NCBI GenBank assembly: GCA_035653615.1
Contig: DASRBN010000038.1
Location: 1-64,000, forward strand
Origin: Ktedonobacteraceae bacterium
GTDB lineage: Bacteria; Chloroflexota; Ktedonobacteria; Ktedonobacterales; Ktedonobacteraceae
DNA length: 64,000 nucleotides
Direction: 5' to 3'
Under the pieces are notes generated by a model. The model made no database searches. It was not told where the DNA came from and was given only the letters and a program-made list of their open reading frames with translations. Position 1 is the stretch's first letter. Each line of letters opens with the position of its first letter. Made by a program: the position numbers and the translations under genes. Shown here piece by piece: positions 52,100 to 60,486 of the stretch.

Positions 52100-53353
52100 A
52101 TGAATAGAACGATAATCGTACAACTCAATCCGACGCCAGAGCAGGCGCAAAGTCTGAAGGCAACGCTTGAACACTATAGCGCCTGTTTTAATGCTGTTGC
52201 TCAGGAAGGTTTTTCGACTGCCTGTAGCAATGGCGTGGAGTTGCACAAACGCACGTACTATCCGCTGCGTGCCCAGTTTCCTGATCTTCCCGCTCAATTG
52301 GTCTGTTCGGCCCGTCTCAAGGCAACGGAAGCGATCAAGTCTGCCCTCACGTGGAAGATCAAGAAGGAAAAGGCCTATGCCAGCAAGGTTGAGAAGGCCA
52401 GGAAAGAAGGCAAGCCCATTCCTGTCTTCAAGCCTGTCCGCTGTCCCCACAGCGAACTGGTCTGTATCCGCTATGATCAGCGTTCGTACCGGGTCAAGTG
52501 GCAAACGCTCAGCTGTAGTCTTGCCACAGTCAACGGGCGCGTAGAAATGCCTTTCAAGGTGCCACCTCACCTCATGCAGTACGTTGGCTACAACGTGTGT
52601 AGTGCTGACCTGTGCTTGCGCCAAGGACGCTTCACGCTTCACATCGTTGTTTCCTTTCCTGAACCCGTTGTTCCTCCTTCTCAGGACGTGATTGGAGTTG
52701 ATCTGGGTCTCAATCGCCCGGCAGTCACTTCCAACCGACAATTCCTGGGAAAGAAGCGATGGAAAGAGCAGGAACATTGTCTCTTCCGCCTCCAGAGAAA
52801 ACTGCAAGCCAAAGGCACTCGTTCGGCGAAGAAGCACCTCAAGAAGCTGAACAAGAAACGGTTTCGGCAACGCAGAGACCACGATCATGTCCTCAGTAAA
52901 CGGATTGTGTCCACTTCCCCTGCAGGCGCTACCATCGTTCTTGAGAATCTGACCAACATCCGAGAGACCTCCAGGATGGGAAGAGGTAAAAAGAACAAGA
53001 ACGTGAGCAACAAACGACGCTTGCATAGCTGGTCGTTTGCGCAATTGTACTCGTTTGTGCAGTACAAAGCACAGGCACGGGGTATTGCCGTCGTCAAGAT
53101 TGACCCGCGGCACACCTCGCAGACCTGTTCGCGCTGTAGCTATCAGCATCGCTCCAATCGTCGCTCGCAATCCGTCTTTCACTGCCGCTCCTGTGGCTAT
53201 CAACTCAATGCAGACCTCAACGCTGCTTACAACATTCGAGAGAAGTACCTTACTTTTCTTGCTCAGGATGGTAGACCCGCCCTGAGTGGGCCGACCTGTC
53301 AGGCGGCCTCTCGTGTCGGCTCTTCGGGGCCAGATGCAAGCCCCCGCCTGTAG
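52100..53353 (+). CDS. tnpB: RNA-guided nuclease TnpB
   Basis: 417 residues. N-terminal helical and wedge part (IIVQLNPTPEQAQSLKATLE), then a RuvC nuclease with all three acidic residues: VIGVDLGLNRPAV (Asp), TIVLENLTNI (Glu) and LNADLNAAYNI (Asp), and the zinc finger CSRCSYQHRS..FHCRSCGY. TnpB cuts DNA next to a target-adjacent motif using an RNA from the element's right end. The protein appears intact. Its stop codon falls in the right-end hairpin loop, so the last residues are also omega-RNA sequence. Confidence 0.93.
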   Translation: MNRTIIVQLNPTPEQAQSLKATLEHYSACFNAVAQEGFSTACSNGVELHKRTYYPLRAQFPDLPAQLVCSARLKATEAIKSALTWKIKKEKAYASKVEKARKEGKPIPVFKPVRCPHSELVCIRYDQRSYRVKWQTLSCSLATVNGRVEMPFKVPPHLMQYVGYNVCSADLCLRQGRFTLHIVVSFPEPVVPPSQDVIGVDLGLNRPAVTSNRQFLGKKRWKEQEHCLFRLQRKLQAKGTRSAKKHLKKLNKKRFRQRRDHDHVLSKRIVSTSPAGATIVLENLTNIRETSRMGRGKKNKNVSNKRRLHSWSFAQLYSFVQYKAQARGIAVVKIDPRHTSQTCSRCSYQHRSNRRSQSVFHCRSCGYQLNADLNAAYNIREKYLTFLAQDGRPALSGPTCQAASRVGSSGPDASPRL

Positions 53354-53367
53354 GCGTGGGGTTCACC
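53220..53367 (+). ncRNA. Predicted omega-RNA (TnpB guide scaffold)
   Basis: By analogy with other TnpB elements the scaffold covers the 3' end of tnpB and the right-end hairpin. Helices seen: GGCCGACCTG..region with CGTGTCGGC, and CCCCGCC/GGCGTGGGG. Limits are approximate; the guide would be the roughly 16-20 nt after 53367. Confidence 0.45.
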
Positions 53368-53551
53368 TGACTTATACGCTATAAAGGCTAGAATTTATGG
53401 GTTCTCCCTCTAATGAGGGGCTTCATAGCAGTCTAGCATGCGGCTTGTGGGAAAACTGTGAGGTGGATCACAAAGCACGTGATACAATATGATGTACTAT
53501 ATTTGACTGTATGCTCGAAAGCCGGTGATCCGCTAGAAATACAGACTCCCT

Positions 53552-54316
53552 ATGAAGAAGTTTATCCGCGGGTGGTTCTTCCGCTGCTTTTCAATATCCG
53601 TACTGCTGCTCTGCCTGGCACTTTCAGCTTGCGCCGCGGGGGGCAGTCCGAACGTTACCAGCATGACGCATCCGGCCTCACCATCCCTTACCGCGACTAC
53701 ACGGTCGGCTCAAAGCCAGACCTTTCAACGGCCCATCACGTATGTCGCGTTGGGGGCTTCCGACGCGGTTGGCGTTGGCAGCAACGTGCCAGGATCGCAG
53801 GGATACGTGCCATTGATAGCGGCGCATTTGCCAAAGGGCTCGCGTCTGATAAACCTGGGTGTGAGTGGCATCCGGCTGCACGATGCGCTGACGGAAGAAT
53901 TACCGCTGGCAATTTCGACATCACCCGACCTGGTAACAATCTGGCTGGTAGCCAATGATTTCGTCGACGGTATTGCTTATAACGACTATATGCAAGACCT
54001 CAATACGCTGCTGCACCAGTTGCATACGAGGACGCACGCGCGTATCATAATGGCGAATTTGCCTGACCTGACGCGTCTGCCCGCTTTCGCAAACGAGACG
54101 ACCGCACAGAAAGCACAGATGCTCCAGGCCATTCAACACTGGAATGCTGGTATTGCTCAGGCGGCGGCAAGCTATGGGGTGACGTTGGTGGACCTGTTTC
54201 GCCAGGGGAGCAGGCTAACGGCACATCCCGAATATATCAGCTCGGATGGATTTCATCCCAGCGCCGCCGGGTATGTGCAGTTAGCCAACCTCTTCTGGCA
54301 AGCGATTGATGGGTAG
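53552..54316 (+). CDS. SGNH/GDSL hydrolase lipoprotein
   Basis: 254 residues with a lipoprotein signal (SVLLLCLALSACAAG). The SGNH blocks are all present: block I YVALGASDAVGVGSN (nucleophile Ser), block II NLGVSGIRL (Gly), block III WLVANDFVDG (Asn), block V SSDGFHPSAAGY (Asp, His). An outer-surface esterase or deacetylase for lipid or sugar esters. The stop codon (54314-54316) is the first part of a palindromic repeat. It follows the TnpB element by 180 bp. Confidence 0.88.
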   Translation: MKKFIRGWFFRCFSISVLLLCLALSACAAGGSPNVTSMTHPASPSLTATTRSAQSQTFQRPITYVALGASDAVGVGSNVPGSQGYVPLIAAHLPKGSRLINLGVSGIRLHDALTEELPLAISTSPDLVTIWLVANDFVDGIAYNDYMQDLNTLLHQLHTRTHARIIMANLPDLTRLPAFANETTAQKAQMLQAIQHWNAGIAQAAASYGVTLVDLFRQGSRLTAHPEYISSDGFHPSAAGYVQLANLFWQAIDG

Positions 54317-54346
54317 GGGCCAGATTGATCGCGCCCTATCCCCTGG
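54312..54346. repeat. GTAGGGGC..GATTGATCGCGCCC repeat at gene ends
   Basis: Starts GGGTAGGGGCCAGATTGATC then GCGCCCTATCCCC. It contains the stop codon of the SGNH gene and reaches to within 3 bp of the phoU stop. Confidence 0.6.
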
Positions 54347-54348
54347 CC

Positions 54349-55098
54349 TCAGGTTTCTGAACGCTGAATACTCGTTTCTCCCTTGAGGATGAAGACGATG
54401 CGCTCGCAGATATTGGTGCAATGATCGCCAACGCGCTCTAGCTTATGCGCAATCCAGAGCAGGTAGGTGGCGCGCTGCAAGATGCGGGAGTCGTTCTGCA
54501 AGGCTGGAATGGCGCGAGCGCCTTCCATCAAGGTCATCAGATCGTGGCGCACGAGATGATAGCGCACATCTACAACATCATCTTCCTCCCAGATATGACG
54601 CGCGGCATCGACATCGCGGTTGGCAAATGCGGTCATGGTGCCTTGCAAGACCCGCCGTGCTTCCCGTCCTAATTCAATCATATTGTGTAAGATCGAGGCT
54701 TCTGTGACCTGATCCTCCTTGCCATCGCCGCTAATCACTACCTGGGATGCGGGCGTGCCTCGCAGCGGCGTCATGCGCAGGATGATCTGCGCAATCCCGG
54801 CGGCGCCATCGCCGGCTCGCTCAAGATCGCCAGCAATAGAGAGCGCTGAGGTGAGGAAACGCAAATCGCGGCCCCCTAAAGGCTGTTGCAGCGTCAATAA
54901 GCGAATGGTATGCTCTTCGATGGCCATACGTAGACTATCGATAATGGCATCGGCTTCAATCACCATACCGGCCTGAACCTGGTCACCGGTCTCCAAAGCC
55001 TTGAGAGCCTTTTCAAAAGCATTATCTACGTCATTGCCCAACTGTATGATCTGATCGTTCAGTTCCTGTAATTCTCTATCCAGTACCGTTCTTGGCAT
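54349..55098 (-). CDS. phoU: Phosphate regulator PhoU
   Basis: 249 residues, two three-helix bundles with the repeated metal-binding motifs ALSIAGDLERAGDGAAGIAQ and LWIAHKLERVGDHCTNICER. PhoU links the Pst transporter to the PhoR kinase and damps phosphate uptake. No pst or pho genes accompany it here. It has a normal length and start (ATG 55098 after AGGAGG, read as GGAGGAGC on the minus strand). Confidence 0.95.
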   Translation of the reverse strand: MPRTVLDRELQELNDQIIQLGNDVDNAFEKALKALETGDQVQAGMVIEADAIIDSLRMAIEEHTIRLLTLQQPLGGRDLRFLTSALSIAGDLERAGDGAAGIAQIILRMTPLRGTPASQVVISGDGKEDQVTEASILHNMIELGREARRVLQGTMTAFANRDVDAARHIWEEDDVVDVRYHLVRHDLMTLMEGARAIPALQNDSRILQRATYLLWIAHKLERVGDHCTNICERIVFILKGETSIQRSET

Positions 55099-55209
55099 GC
55101 AGAAGCTCCTCCTTATACTCTATTACTTTCGCTATTTTTACCTTCCATATCGATCATAGGAAGGGGTCGATTGACGTGCAGCTCCTCAGGACGACCACAA
55201 AGGTTTACT

Positions 55210-55276
55210 TGTAGGGTCAGGGCCTGGTGCCTGTCCTGCTACCGGACTAGGACAGGGATAAGCCGTCGTCCCTACA
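55210..55276. repeat. Imperfect inverted repeat TGTAGGG..CCCTACA
   Basis: TGTAGGGTCAGGG faces CCCTACA, with CTGTCCT and AGGACAG inside. The right part matches the repeat at 38025-38054. It lies in the 343-bp gap between phoU and the deacetylase gene, which otherwise holds only AT-rich promoter-like sequence. Confidence 0.55.
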
Positions 55277-55441
55277 GAAGAATATACCACATTTCTTGCA
55301 GAAAAGATAGAGTGATATTGGAAATAGTTGTTCTATTCTAAAAGGATAAGTGCAACAAATCCGCGCTCATTGACAGGAAATCCGTCCAGGTGTTAGAGTA
55401 ACACTGTAGTCTGCCGTTGAACGGCAAAATTATATGAAAGC

Positions 55442-56302
55442 ATGGAAACAATGTCAACGAAACGATTATTAGGTCTCTTCGCCCACCCCGATGACGAGGG
55501 GACGATGAGCGGAGCTTTTTTACTATACGGTGCGTCCGGTGTAGAGACAGGGCTGGTATGCGCGACACGGGGTGAGGTTGGTGAGATTGCCGACCCCAGC
55601 CTGGCAACACCTGAGAATCTGGGACAGGTGCGCGAGGGAGAGATGCGAGCAGCGGCCCAGGTACTGGGTCTGAACCACCTCTGGTTCCTTGGTTACCGTG
55701 ATTCGGGCATGGCGGGAACGCCTGAGAACCAGGACCCACGCGCATTCGTCCAGGCTAATCGCGCGGAGGTAGTGGCCAGGCTGGTTGAGATCATCCGCCA
55801 ATTTCGACCGCATGTGATGGTAACATTCGATGAAACCGGAGGCTATGGGCATCCTGACCACATCGCGATCTATCGTTATACGACGAGCGCCTTCTACGCG
55901 GCATCCGACGCGGTGCAATATCCTGAGCTTGGACCTGCGCATGCCGTCTCCAAGCTGTATTACACAGCGTTTCCACGCAGCGCTATAAAGGCTATCGGCG
56001 AATGGATGAGGTCGCAGCCACAGGCGCAAGAGATGCAGAGTTCTTTCGCAGGACTCGATCCTGAGAAGCTGGGATTACCCGACGAACAGATCAGTGTGTG
56101 GCTGGATGTCGGGAAGTGGCAGGAGGCGAAAGACCGTTCCTGGTCGATGCATCGCACCCAGGCAAACTCTGGCGCGTTTATGGCGCAGATACCGGAGGAT
56201 CTGCTGCGCAAATGGCGCGGCTACGAGTGCTACCAGCTGGCGGCATCACGTGTCGGGCTAGATGTGCCGGGAGAGAATGATTTGTTCGCGCGGGTACAAT
56301 AA
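55442..56302 (+). CDS. PIG-L/LmbE family deacetylase
   Basis: 286 residues (ATG 55442, or 55451 for MSTKRLLG). Zinc motif I FAHPDDEGTMSGAF (His, Asp, Asp), motif II GYRDSGM and the late HPDHIAIYR His. The family removes N-acetyl groups from GlcNAc-type conjugates, as in mycothiol or bacillithiol synthesis (MshB, Mca, BshB). The length and the GYRDSGMAGTPENQDPRAF stretch are most like the MshB/Mca branch; substrate open. It converges on murJ. Confidence 0.88.
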   Translation: METMSTKRLLGLFAHPDDEGTMSGAFLLYGASGVETGLVCATRGEVGEIADPSLATPENLGQVREGEMRAAAQVLGLNHLWFLGYRDSGMAGTPENQDPRAFVQANRAEVVARLVEIIRQFRPHVMVTFDETGGYGHPDHIAIYRYTTSAFYAASDAVQYPELGPAHAVSKLYYTAFPRSAIKAIGEWMRSQPQAQEMQSSFAGLDPEKLGLPDEQISVWLDVGKWQEAKDRSWSMHRTQANSGAFMAQIPEDLLRKWRGYECYQLAASRVGLDVPGENDLFARVQ

Positions 56303-56317
56303 TAGCCGTGTATTGTA

Positions 56318-58045
56318 TTACTTTCTTCCCAGCTTTGCCTTCACAGCACCCACTACAAGATTGACCTCTTCCACCCTCAATAGCAGCACGCTGCCGGTGT
56401 AGACAAGGCTCGCCAGTCCGCCTGCTATGATGACTGTGAGCAATGCGCCTGAGAGCCGGTCGAGCGAAAAGAGCGCGATGTGTCCAAGCAAGAGCTGCAT
56501 TGCCCAGGCTATCGCGCCCATTGCGGCGGCGGCGAGTAGTATCTTGAGAACAGTCGGCAGCATCTTGCGTATGTGTAGGGAACCCATGATTATTCTTAAG
56601 AGGATCAGAAGAATAATGGGATGAAGTGAGTTCTGTACGGTGTTGGCGAGGGCAAGCGCGGGCATGCCGACGGTACTCCAGAGGGGCAGGGCGACGGCAA
56701 GGTAGCCCAGGATGCTGACGACCCCGATTGTTACCGGAATGATGGTGTTTTTACGCGCATAGAAAGCGGCTATCAAGAGTTGATCCAGGGCCACAAAAGG
56801 GAGCTGGTAGGCGTAGTTTTGCAGGGCAATAGCGGTGCGAGCAGCGTCCTCGGCAGTGTAGTTGCGGTGGCGGAAAAGCAGGTCGACGATCGGTTGACGC
56901 AGCACAATCAGGCCGACGGCGGCAGGAACCATGAGCAACAGCCCAACGCGGAATCCTAACAGGAGTGTCTCTTTGAAACGCTCGTTGTTGCCCTCGCGCG
57001 CGTGCGCCGAAAGCGTGGGCAGGACGGCAAATGAGAGGGCCGCGGCGACTAATCCGACCGGGAATTGTATGAGCGTGGTTGCCAGGCGCATGGCGGTGTA
57101 GTTGGCAGCGCCGCAGGTTCCCGGGTGGATAGGGAAATTCGCGATGATGCCGCAGGGAGTGCGCGACGCCAGGTTTTGATCCAGGTAGATCAGGCCCATA
57201 CTGACTAAAAAGCTGAACGCGACCGGGATGTAGAGTTTGACGATACGGCGCAGGGCAGGCTGTTTCAGGTCGAGTACGAACATGTAGGGCAGGCGCTGGT
57301 TGCGTATGCCGGGCAGGAGCAAGGCAATTTCCCCCGCCGCGCCAACCAGGACTCCGATAGCGAGGCCCAGGTAACCATAGTAATGCGCTCCAAGCAGACT
57401 ACCGGCGAGAGCGCCAAGGATGATACCGACATGATAAGAAGCGGTGGCAAAAGCGGGCCAGCCAAATTCTTTCAGGGCATATAATGCCGCCAATAGCACG
57501 GCAAACGGCCCCAGAGCCAGCAGCGAGAAGAAGATGATCTGCGCGAACTGCAAGGTGAGTTGCTGTTGAGCGAGCGGATATCCGGGCACCAGAATAGTAT
57601 CGACGAACCAGGGCGAAATAAAGACGAAAGCGACTCCGGCACAAAACATAACCAGCAGGACAAGGTTGACGATAGTAAAGACGAGGCGCCGCAGTTCATT
57701 GCGCTTTTCGGGCGCAGCGTAATCATTGAAGGTGGGGATCAGGGCGCCGGAGACGGAGCCATTCACCAGGAAGTCATTGAAGGTCTGGGCCGGTAACAAC
57801 GCGGAGTTGAAAGGGCCGGCTACCCCGGTACCAAATGAGGCGACAACGATCTGGCGCACCATACCCATAATGCTGCTGCCCAGGTTGCCAAGCATTACCA
57901 GCGAGGCCGATTTCGCGATTTCACGCCGCTCGCTTGGCGCGGCTTTTTCCGGTGGACCCTCTATAATCGGAACGCTCTGTTCAGATATTCCTGTTGAGTT
58001 TAATGGGATAGCTTCAGGTTGTTCATTCACAGATTCTTTGGCCAT
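56318..58045 (-). CDS. murJ: Lipid II flippase MurJ
   Basis: Flips the peptidoglycan precursor lipid II across the membrane. The frame opens at 58138 with PVILSAAKNPYE, a palindromic-repeat translation; the real start is ATG 58045 (MAKESVNEQPEAIPLN) with GGAG upstream, giving 575 residues. An acidic N-terminus of about 50 residues precedes 14 TM helices. MOP-family marks: ASLVMLGNLGSSIMGMVRQI, SALLPAQTFNDFLVNGSVSG and LIPTFNDY. The next gene (heptose nucleotidyltransferase) is on the same strand, separated by a palindrome. Confidence 0.92.
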   Translation of the reverse strand: MAKESVNEQPEAIPLNSTGISEQSVPIIEGPPEKAAPSERREIAKSASLVMLGNLGSSIMGMVRQIVVASFGTGVAGPFNSALLPAQTFNDFLVNGSVSGALIPTFNDYAAPEKRNELRRLVFTIVNLVLLVMFCAGVAFVFISPWFVDTILVPGYPLAQQQLTLQFAQIIFFSLLALGPFAVLLAALYALKEFGWPAFATASYHVGIILGALAGSLLGAHYYGYLGLAIGVLVGAAGEIALLLPGIRNQRLPYMFVLDLKQPALRRIVKLYIPVAFSFLVSMGLIYLDQNLASRTPCGIIANFPIHPGTCGAANYTAMRLATTLIQFPVGLVAAALSFAVLPTLSAHAREGNNERFKETLLLGFRVGLLLMVPAAVGLIVLRQPIVDLLFRHRNYTAEDAARTAIALQNYAYQLPFVALDQLLIAAFYARKNTIIPVTIGVVSILGYLAVALPLWSTVGMPALALANTVQNSLHPIILLILLRIIMGSLHIRKMLPTVLKILLAAAAMGAIAWAMQLLLGHIALFSLDRLSGALLTVIIAGGLASLVYTGSVLLLRVEEVNLVVGAVKAKLGRK

Positions 58046-58094
58046 TATGTATTGTTCTCCACTACGGTAGAAATTTTTTATTATGCATTCGTAG

Positions 58095-58170
58095 GGATTC
58101 TTCGCTGCGCTCAGAATGACAGGCCTGCGGCATGCCATAGGCCTGTCATTCTGAGCGCAGCGAAGAATCC
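58095..58170. repeat. Palindromic repeat pair overlapping the hldE2 3' end
   Basis: Perfect 32-bp arms 58095-58126 and 58139-58170 (GGATTCTTCGCTGCGCTCAG..). The right arm encodes the last residues of the nucleotidyltransferase; the left lies before murJ. Confidence 0.85.
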
Positions 58171-58703
58171 TTATAACGATTGGACGAGGGAAGTTGCTTG
58201 ATGGTTGCGATTAATTTTGTCGTGGAATGATCTGGTAGATAGGCGATCAAACGCACAACTCCCCCGTATTGCTGCACCACTTTTGCCTCAGGCAAACGGC
58301 CGGTATCCGGCACGCCGCTCTGTTCCATGCCATAATCGCCGCCCTTGACGTAGATCGCGGGTCGCAATAGTGCGAGCAATTCGCTGGCCGTCGGTTCGCT
58401 AAAGATCGTCACATAGTCTATACACGTTAAAGCTGCCAGTATTTCGGCACGTTCCTCTTCTGGTACCAGGGGTCTACCCGGTCCCTTGAGCACGCGGGTG
58501 CTGGCATCACTGTTCAGTCCCACAATGAGAAAATCCCCCAGGTCGCGCGCCTCTTCAAGATAGCGCACGTGCCCCAGGTGCAGGAGATCGAAGCAGCCGT
58601 TCGTGAAGACGCCTCGTTCGCCCACTTCCTGCCTGCGCCGCACTTCAGCAGCAATTTCCGGCCGGGCGAGTATTTTTTGACGGGCAATATGTGCCTGGTT
58701 CAC
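58146..58703 (-). CDS. rfaE2: D-glycero-beta-D-manno-heptose 1-phosphate adenylyltransferase
   Basis: 185 residues of the nucleotidyltransferase superfamily: FTNGCFDLLHLGHVRYLEEA with the HxGH motif, IVGLNSDASTRVLKGPGRPL and IYVKGGDYGMEQ. It activates heptose 1-phosphate with ATP (or CTP), as the C-terminal half of HldE does. The kinase half is encoded at 62925-63941. The last residues, YKDSSLRSE, and the stop codon come from the palindrome at 58139-58170, so the native end has been replaced. Heptose here would serve a surface glycan, not lipopolysaccharide, if the host is a monoderm. Confidence 0.9.
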   Translation of the reverse strand: MNQAHIARQKILARPEIAAEVRRRQEVGERGVFTNGCFDLLHLGHVRYLEEARDLGDFLIVGLNSDASTRVLKGPGRPLVPEEERAEILAALTCIDYVTIFSEPTASELLALLRPAIYVKGGDYGMEQSGVPDTGRLPEAKVVQQYGGVVRLIAYLPDHSTTKLIATIKQLPSSNRYKDSSLRSE

Positions 58704-58784
58704 ACAAGAAATCCTTTCGCCTTTTCAGGCCTGACTTTTCGGCTAGTATAGCATATCTATGCTACTTTGTTGTATTTGAAACCG

Positions 58785-58909
58785 GAGATTCTCCGCTTCA
58801 CTCAGAATGACTTGCCCTTGTGCTGTAGTTCAAACAAGAGATTCTTCGCTTCGCTCAGAATGACACGCTTGCGTGCAAGCGTGTCATTCTGAGCGAAGCG
58901 AAGAATCTC
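58785..58909. repeat. Cluster of ATTCTTCGCT repeats
   Basis: One single arm (58785-58814) and one perfect 35-bp inverted pair (58838-58872 with 58875-58909) with a 2-nt loop. The cluster is flanked by a diverged 25-bp direct repeat (58761-58785 and 58937-58961, CTTTGTTG..ATTT). It fills the gap upstream of the PAS operon promoter. Confidence 0.8.
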
Positions 58910-59028
58910 TCGCGCACTCCTGGGTGCTCACCAGATGCCACTTTGTTGCATTTAAAATCGGGTGCTGGTGACATCCACACTAGCAGCTTGCTACATGTCA
59001 GATGAATATATGACTATTCTCCCCGCTA

Positions 59029-59058
59029 TTGCGTTTTGCTGAGAATTTTTGTTATACT
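59029..59058 (+). promoter_or_regulatory. Promoter of the PAS/kinase operon
   Basis: TTGCGT (59029-59034), 18-bp spacer, TATACT (59053-59058). About 120 nt of leader follow. Confidence 0.6.
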
Positions 59059-59184
59059 TGCAATAAATGTGAGTCGGCAGATTTTACATAGTGTAGAGCT
59101 TTGGTCAGGCCTCTTATGCATTGCACGCGGCATACGAAAAGATGCGCAGGCCGCCAGTTAAGTTATGTAACGGAGGTATTTCTT

Positions 59185-60486
59185 ATGAGTGATAGCGCTG
59201 TACAGACTACTACGACATCACCGCACATATCTATGCACGGCACCCGCTCGCATGGTGCTCTGGATGCCGATATCATCATCAAAAACGCGCCTGACCCCGT
59301 TTTCGTTTCTGACCTGGAAGGAAAGATTCTCTCGGCCAACGATGCCGTCTACGAGTTGTTGGGCTTCCGCACCGACGAAGTGCTGGAACAATCCCTCTCG
59401 CGCTTCATCAGTCCCGAAGAAACCAGAGAGTTTACCGCCGCCTTACGCGAGGTCATCGAGCGCGGCGCAACGCGCAATGCGCGCCTCAATCCACGCAGCG
59501 CTTCCGGCGAGGTCATCCCTACCAGCTTGAACGCTTCCGCCTTGCGCGATGCTGACGGGCGGGTGATCGGCGCCATCGGTATCCTGCGTGACATGCGCGA
59601 ACTGGACAAGGCACGCGCCTATGCAGACAGCCTGATCAAGAACGCGCCTGACCCCGTTTTCGTTTCTGACCTGGAAGGAAAGATTCTCTCGGCCAACGAT
59701 GCCGTCTACGAGTTGTTGGGCTTCCGCACCGACGAAGTGCTGGAACAATCCCTCTCGCGCTTCATCAGTCCCGAGGAAACCAGAGAGTTTACCGCCGCCT
59801 TACGCGAGGTCATCGAGCGCGGCGTTATCCGTAATACACGCCTGAACCCGCGCAGCGCTTCCGGCGAGGTCATCCCTACCAGCTTGAACGCTTCCGCCTT
59901 GCGAGACACCTATGGAAATGTGATTGGCGCCATCGGTATCCTGCGTGATATGCGCGAACTGGATAAGGCGCTGGCATATTCGGACAGCCTGATCAAGAAC
60001 GCGCCAGACCCGGTCTTCGTCTCCGACTTGGAAGGAAAAATCTTACAGGCCAACGACGCGGTTTACGAACTATTAGGCTTCCGTCCCGACGAAGTGTTGG
60101 AACAATCCCTCTCGCGCTTCATCAGCCCTGAAGAAACGCGTGAATTCCTGGCCGCTCTACGCGAGGTCATCGAACGAGGCGTGACGCGTAATGCGCGTCT
60201 CAATCCACGCAGCGCTTCCGGCGAAATCATTCCCACCACGCTTAACGCTTCCGCTTTGCGCGATACGGATGGTAAAGTGATCGGCGCTATCGGTATCCTG
60301 CGTGATATGCGCGCTTATGAAAAGGTGGTGCGCGACCTGCAGGAATCGAAGGCTGAACTGCAGGAAAAAATTCTCGACCTGGAGAAATTCGAAGAGGTGG
60401 TCGTGGGACGCGAGTTGAAAATGATCGCGCTTGAAAAAGAGATCGAGAACTTGAGACGCGAACTGGACAAGGTCCTGCGAGGATGA
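59185..60486 (+). CDS. Triple tandem PAS-domain protein
   Basis: Start at ATG 59185 (MSDSAVQTT) behind ACGGAGG; the frame runs further back. 433 residues: three PAS domains of 119 residues each, starting near residues 33, 152 and 271 (NAPDPVFVSDLEGKIL; YELLGFR; LSRFISPEETREF; IGILRDMRE), then a C-terminal coiled coil (LQESKAELQEKILDLEKFEE). There is no kinase, cyclase or DNA-binding domain. The DNA repeats exactly every 357 bp; units 1 and 2 are nearly identical over 170 bp, unit 3 less so. First gene of a sensory operon; it probably lends its sensing to the kinase encoded next. Confidence 0.9.
   Translation: MSDSAVQTTTTSPHISMHGTRSHGALDADIIIKNAPDPVFVSDLEGKILSANDAVYELLGFRTDEVLEQSLSRFISPEETREFTAALREVIERGATRNARLNPRSASGEVIPTSLNASALRDADGRVIGAIGILRDMRELDKARAYADSLIKNAPDPVFVSDLEGKILSANDAVYELLGFRTDEVLEQSLSRFISPEETREFTAALREVIERGVIRNTRLNPRSASGEVIPTSLNASALRDTYGNVIGAIGILRDMRELDKALAYSDSLIKNAPDPVFVSDLEGKILQANDAVYELLGFRPDEVLEQSLSRFISPEETREFLAALREVIERGVTRNARLNPRSASGEIIPTTLNASALRDTDGKVIGAIGILRDMRAYEKVVRDLQESKAELQEKILDLEKFEEVVVGRELKMIALEKEIENLRRELDKVLRG

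Larger units (their letters stand above)
52000..53372 (+). mobile_element. IS200/IS605-type element carrying only tnpB
   Basis: The left end folds as GGCGCA..TGCGCC around CCCCTGGCTTCAGCTATGGG (52001-52045). The right end holds CCCCGCC-TGTA-GGCGTGGGG then TTCAC (53342-53365). Such subterminal hairpins are the ends recognised by TnpA; no tnpA is present, so the element depends on a helper. Exact borders cannot be fixed without an empty site. Confidence 0.8.

Noticed and set aside
51971-53203. 410-residue minus-strand frame opposite tnpB
   Set aside because: Antisense to an intact TnpB with full RuvC motifs; no protein features of its own.
55338-55745. Minus-strand frame at the start of the PIG-L gene
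   Set aside because: Low-complexity antisense sequence opposite the zinc motif of the deacetylase.
58046-58138. N-terminal extension of MurJ (PVILSAAKNPYE)
   Set aside because: It is the translation of a palindromic repeat and precedes a well-placed SD and ATG at 58045.
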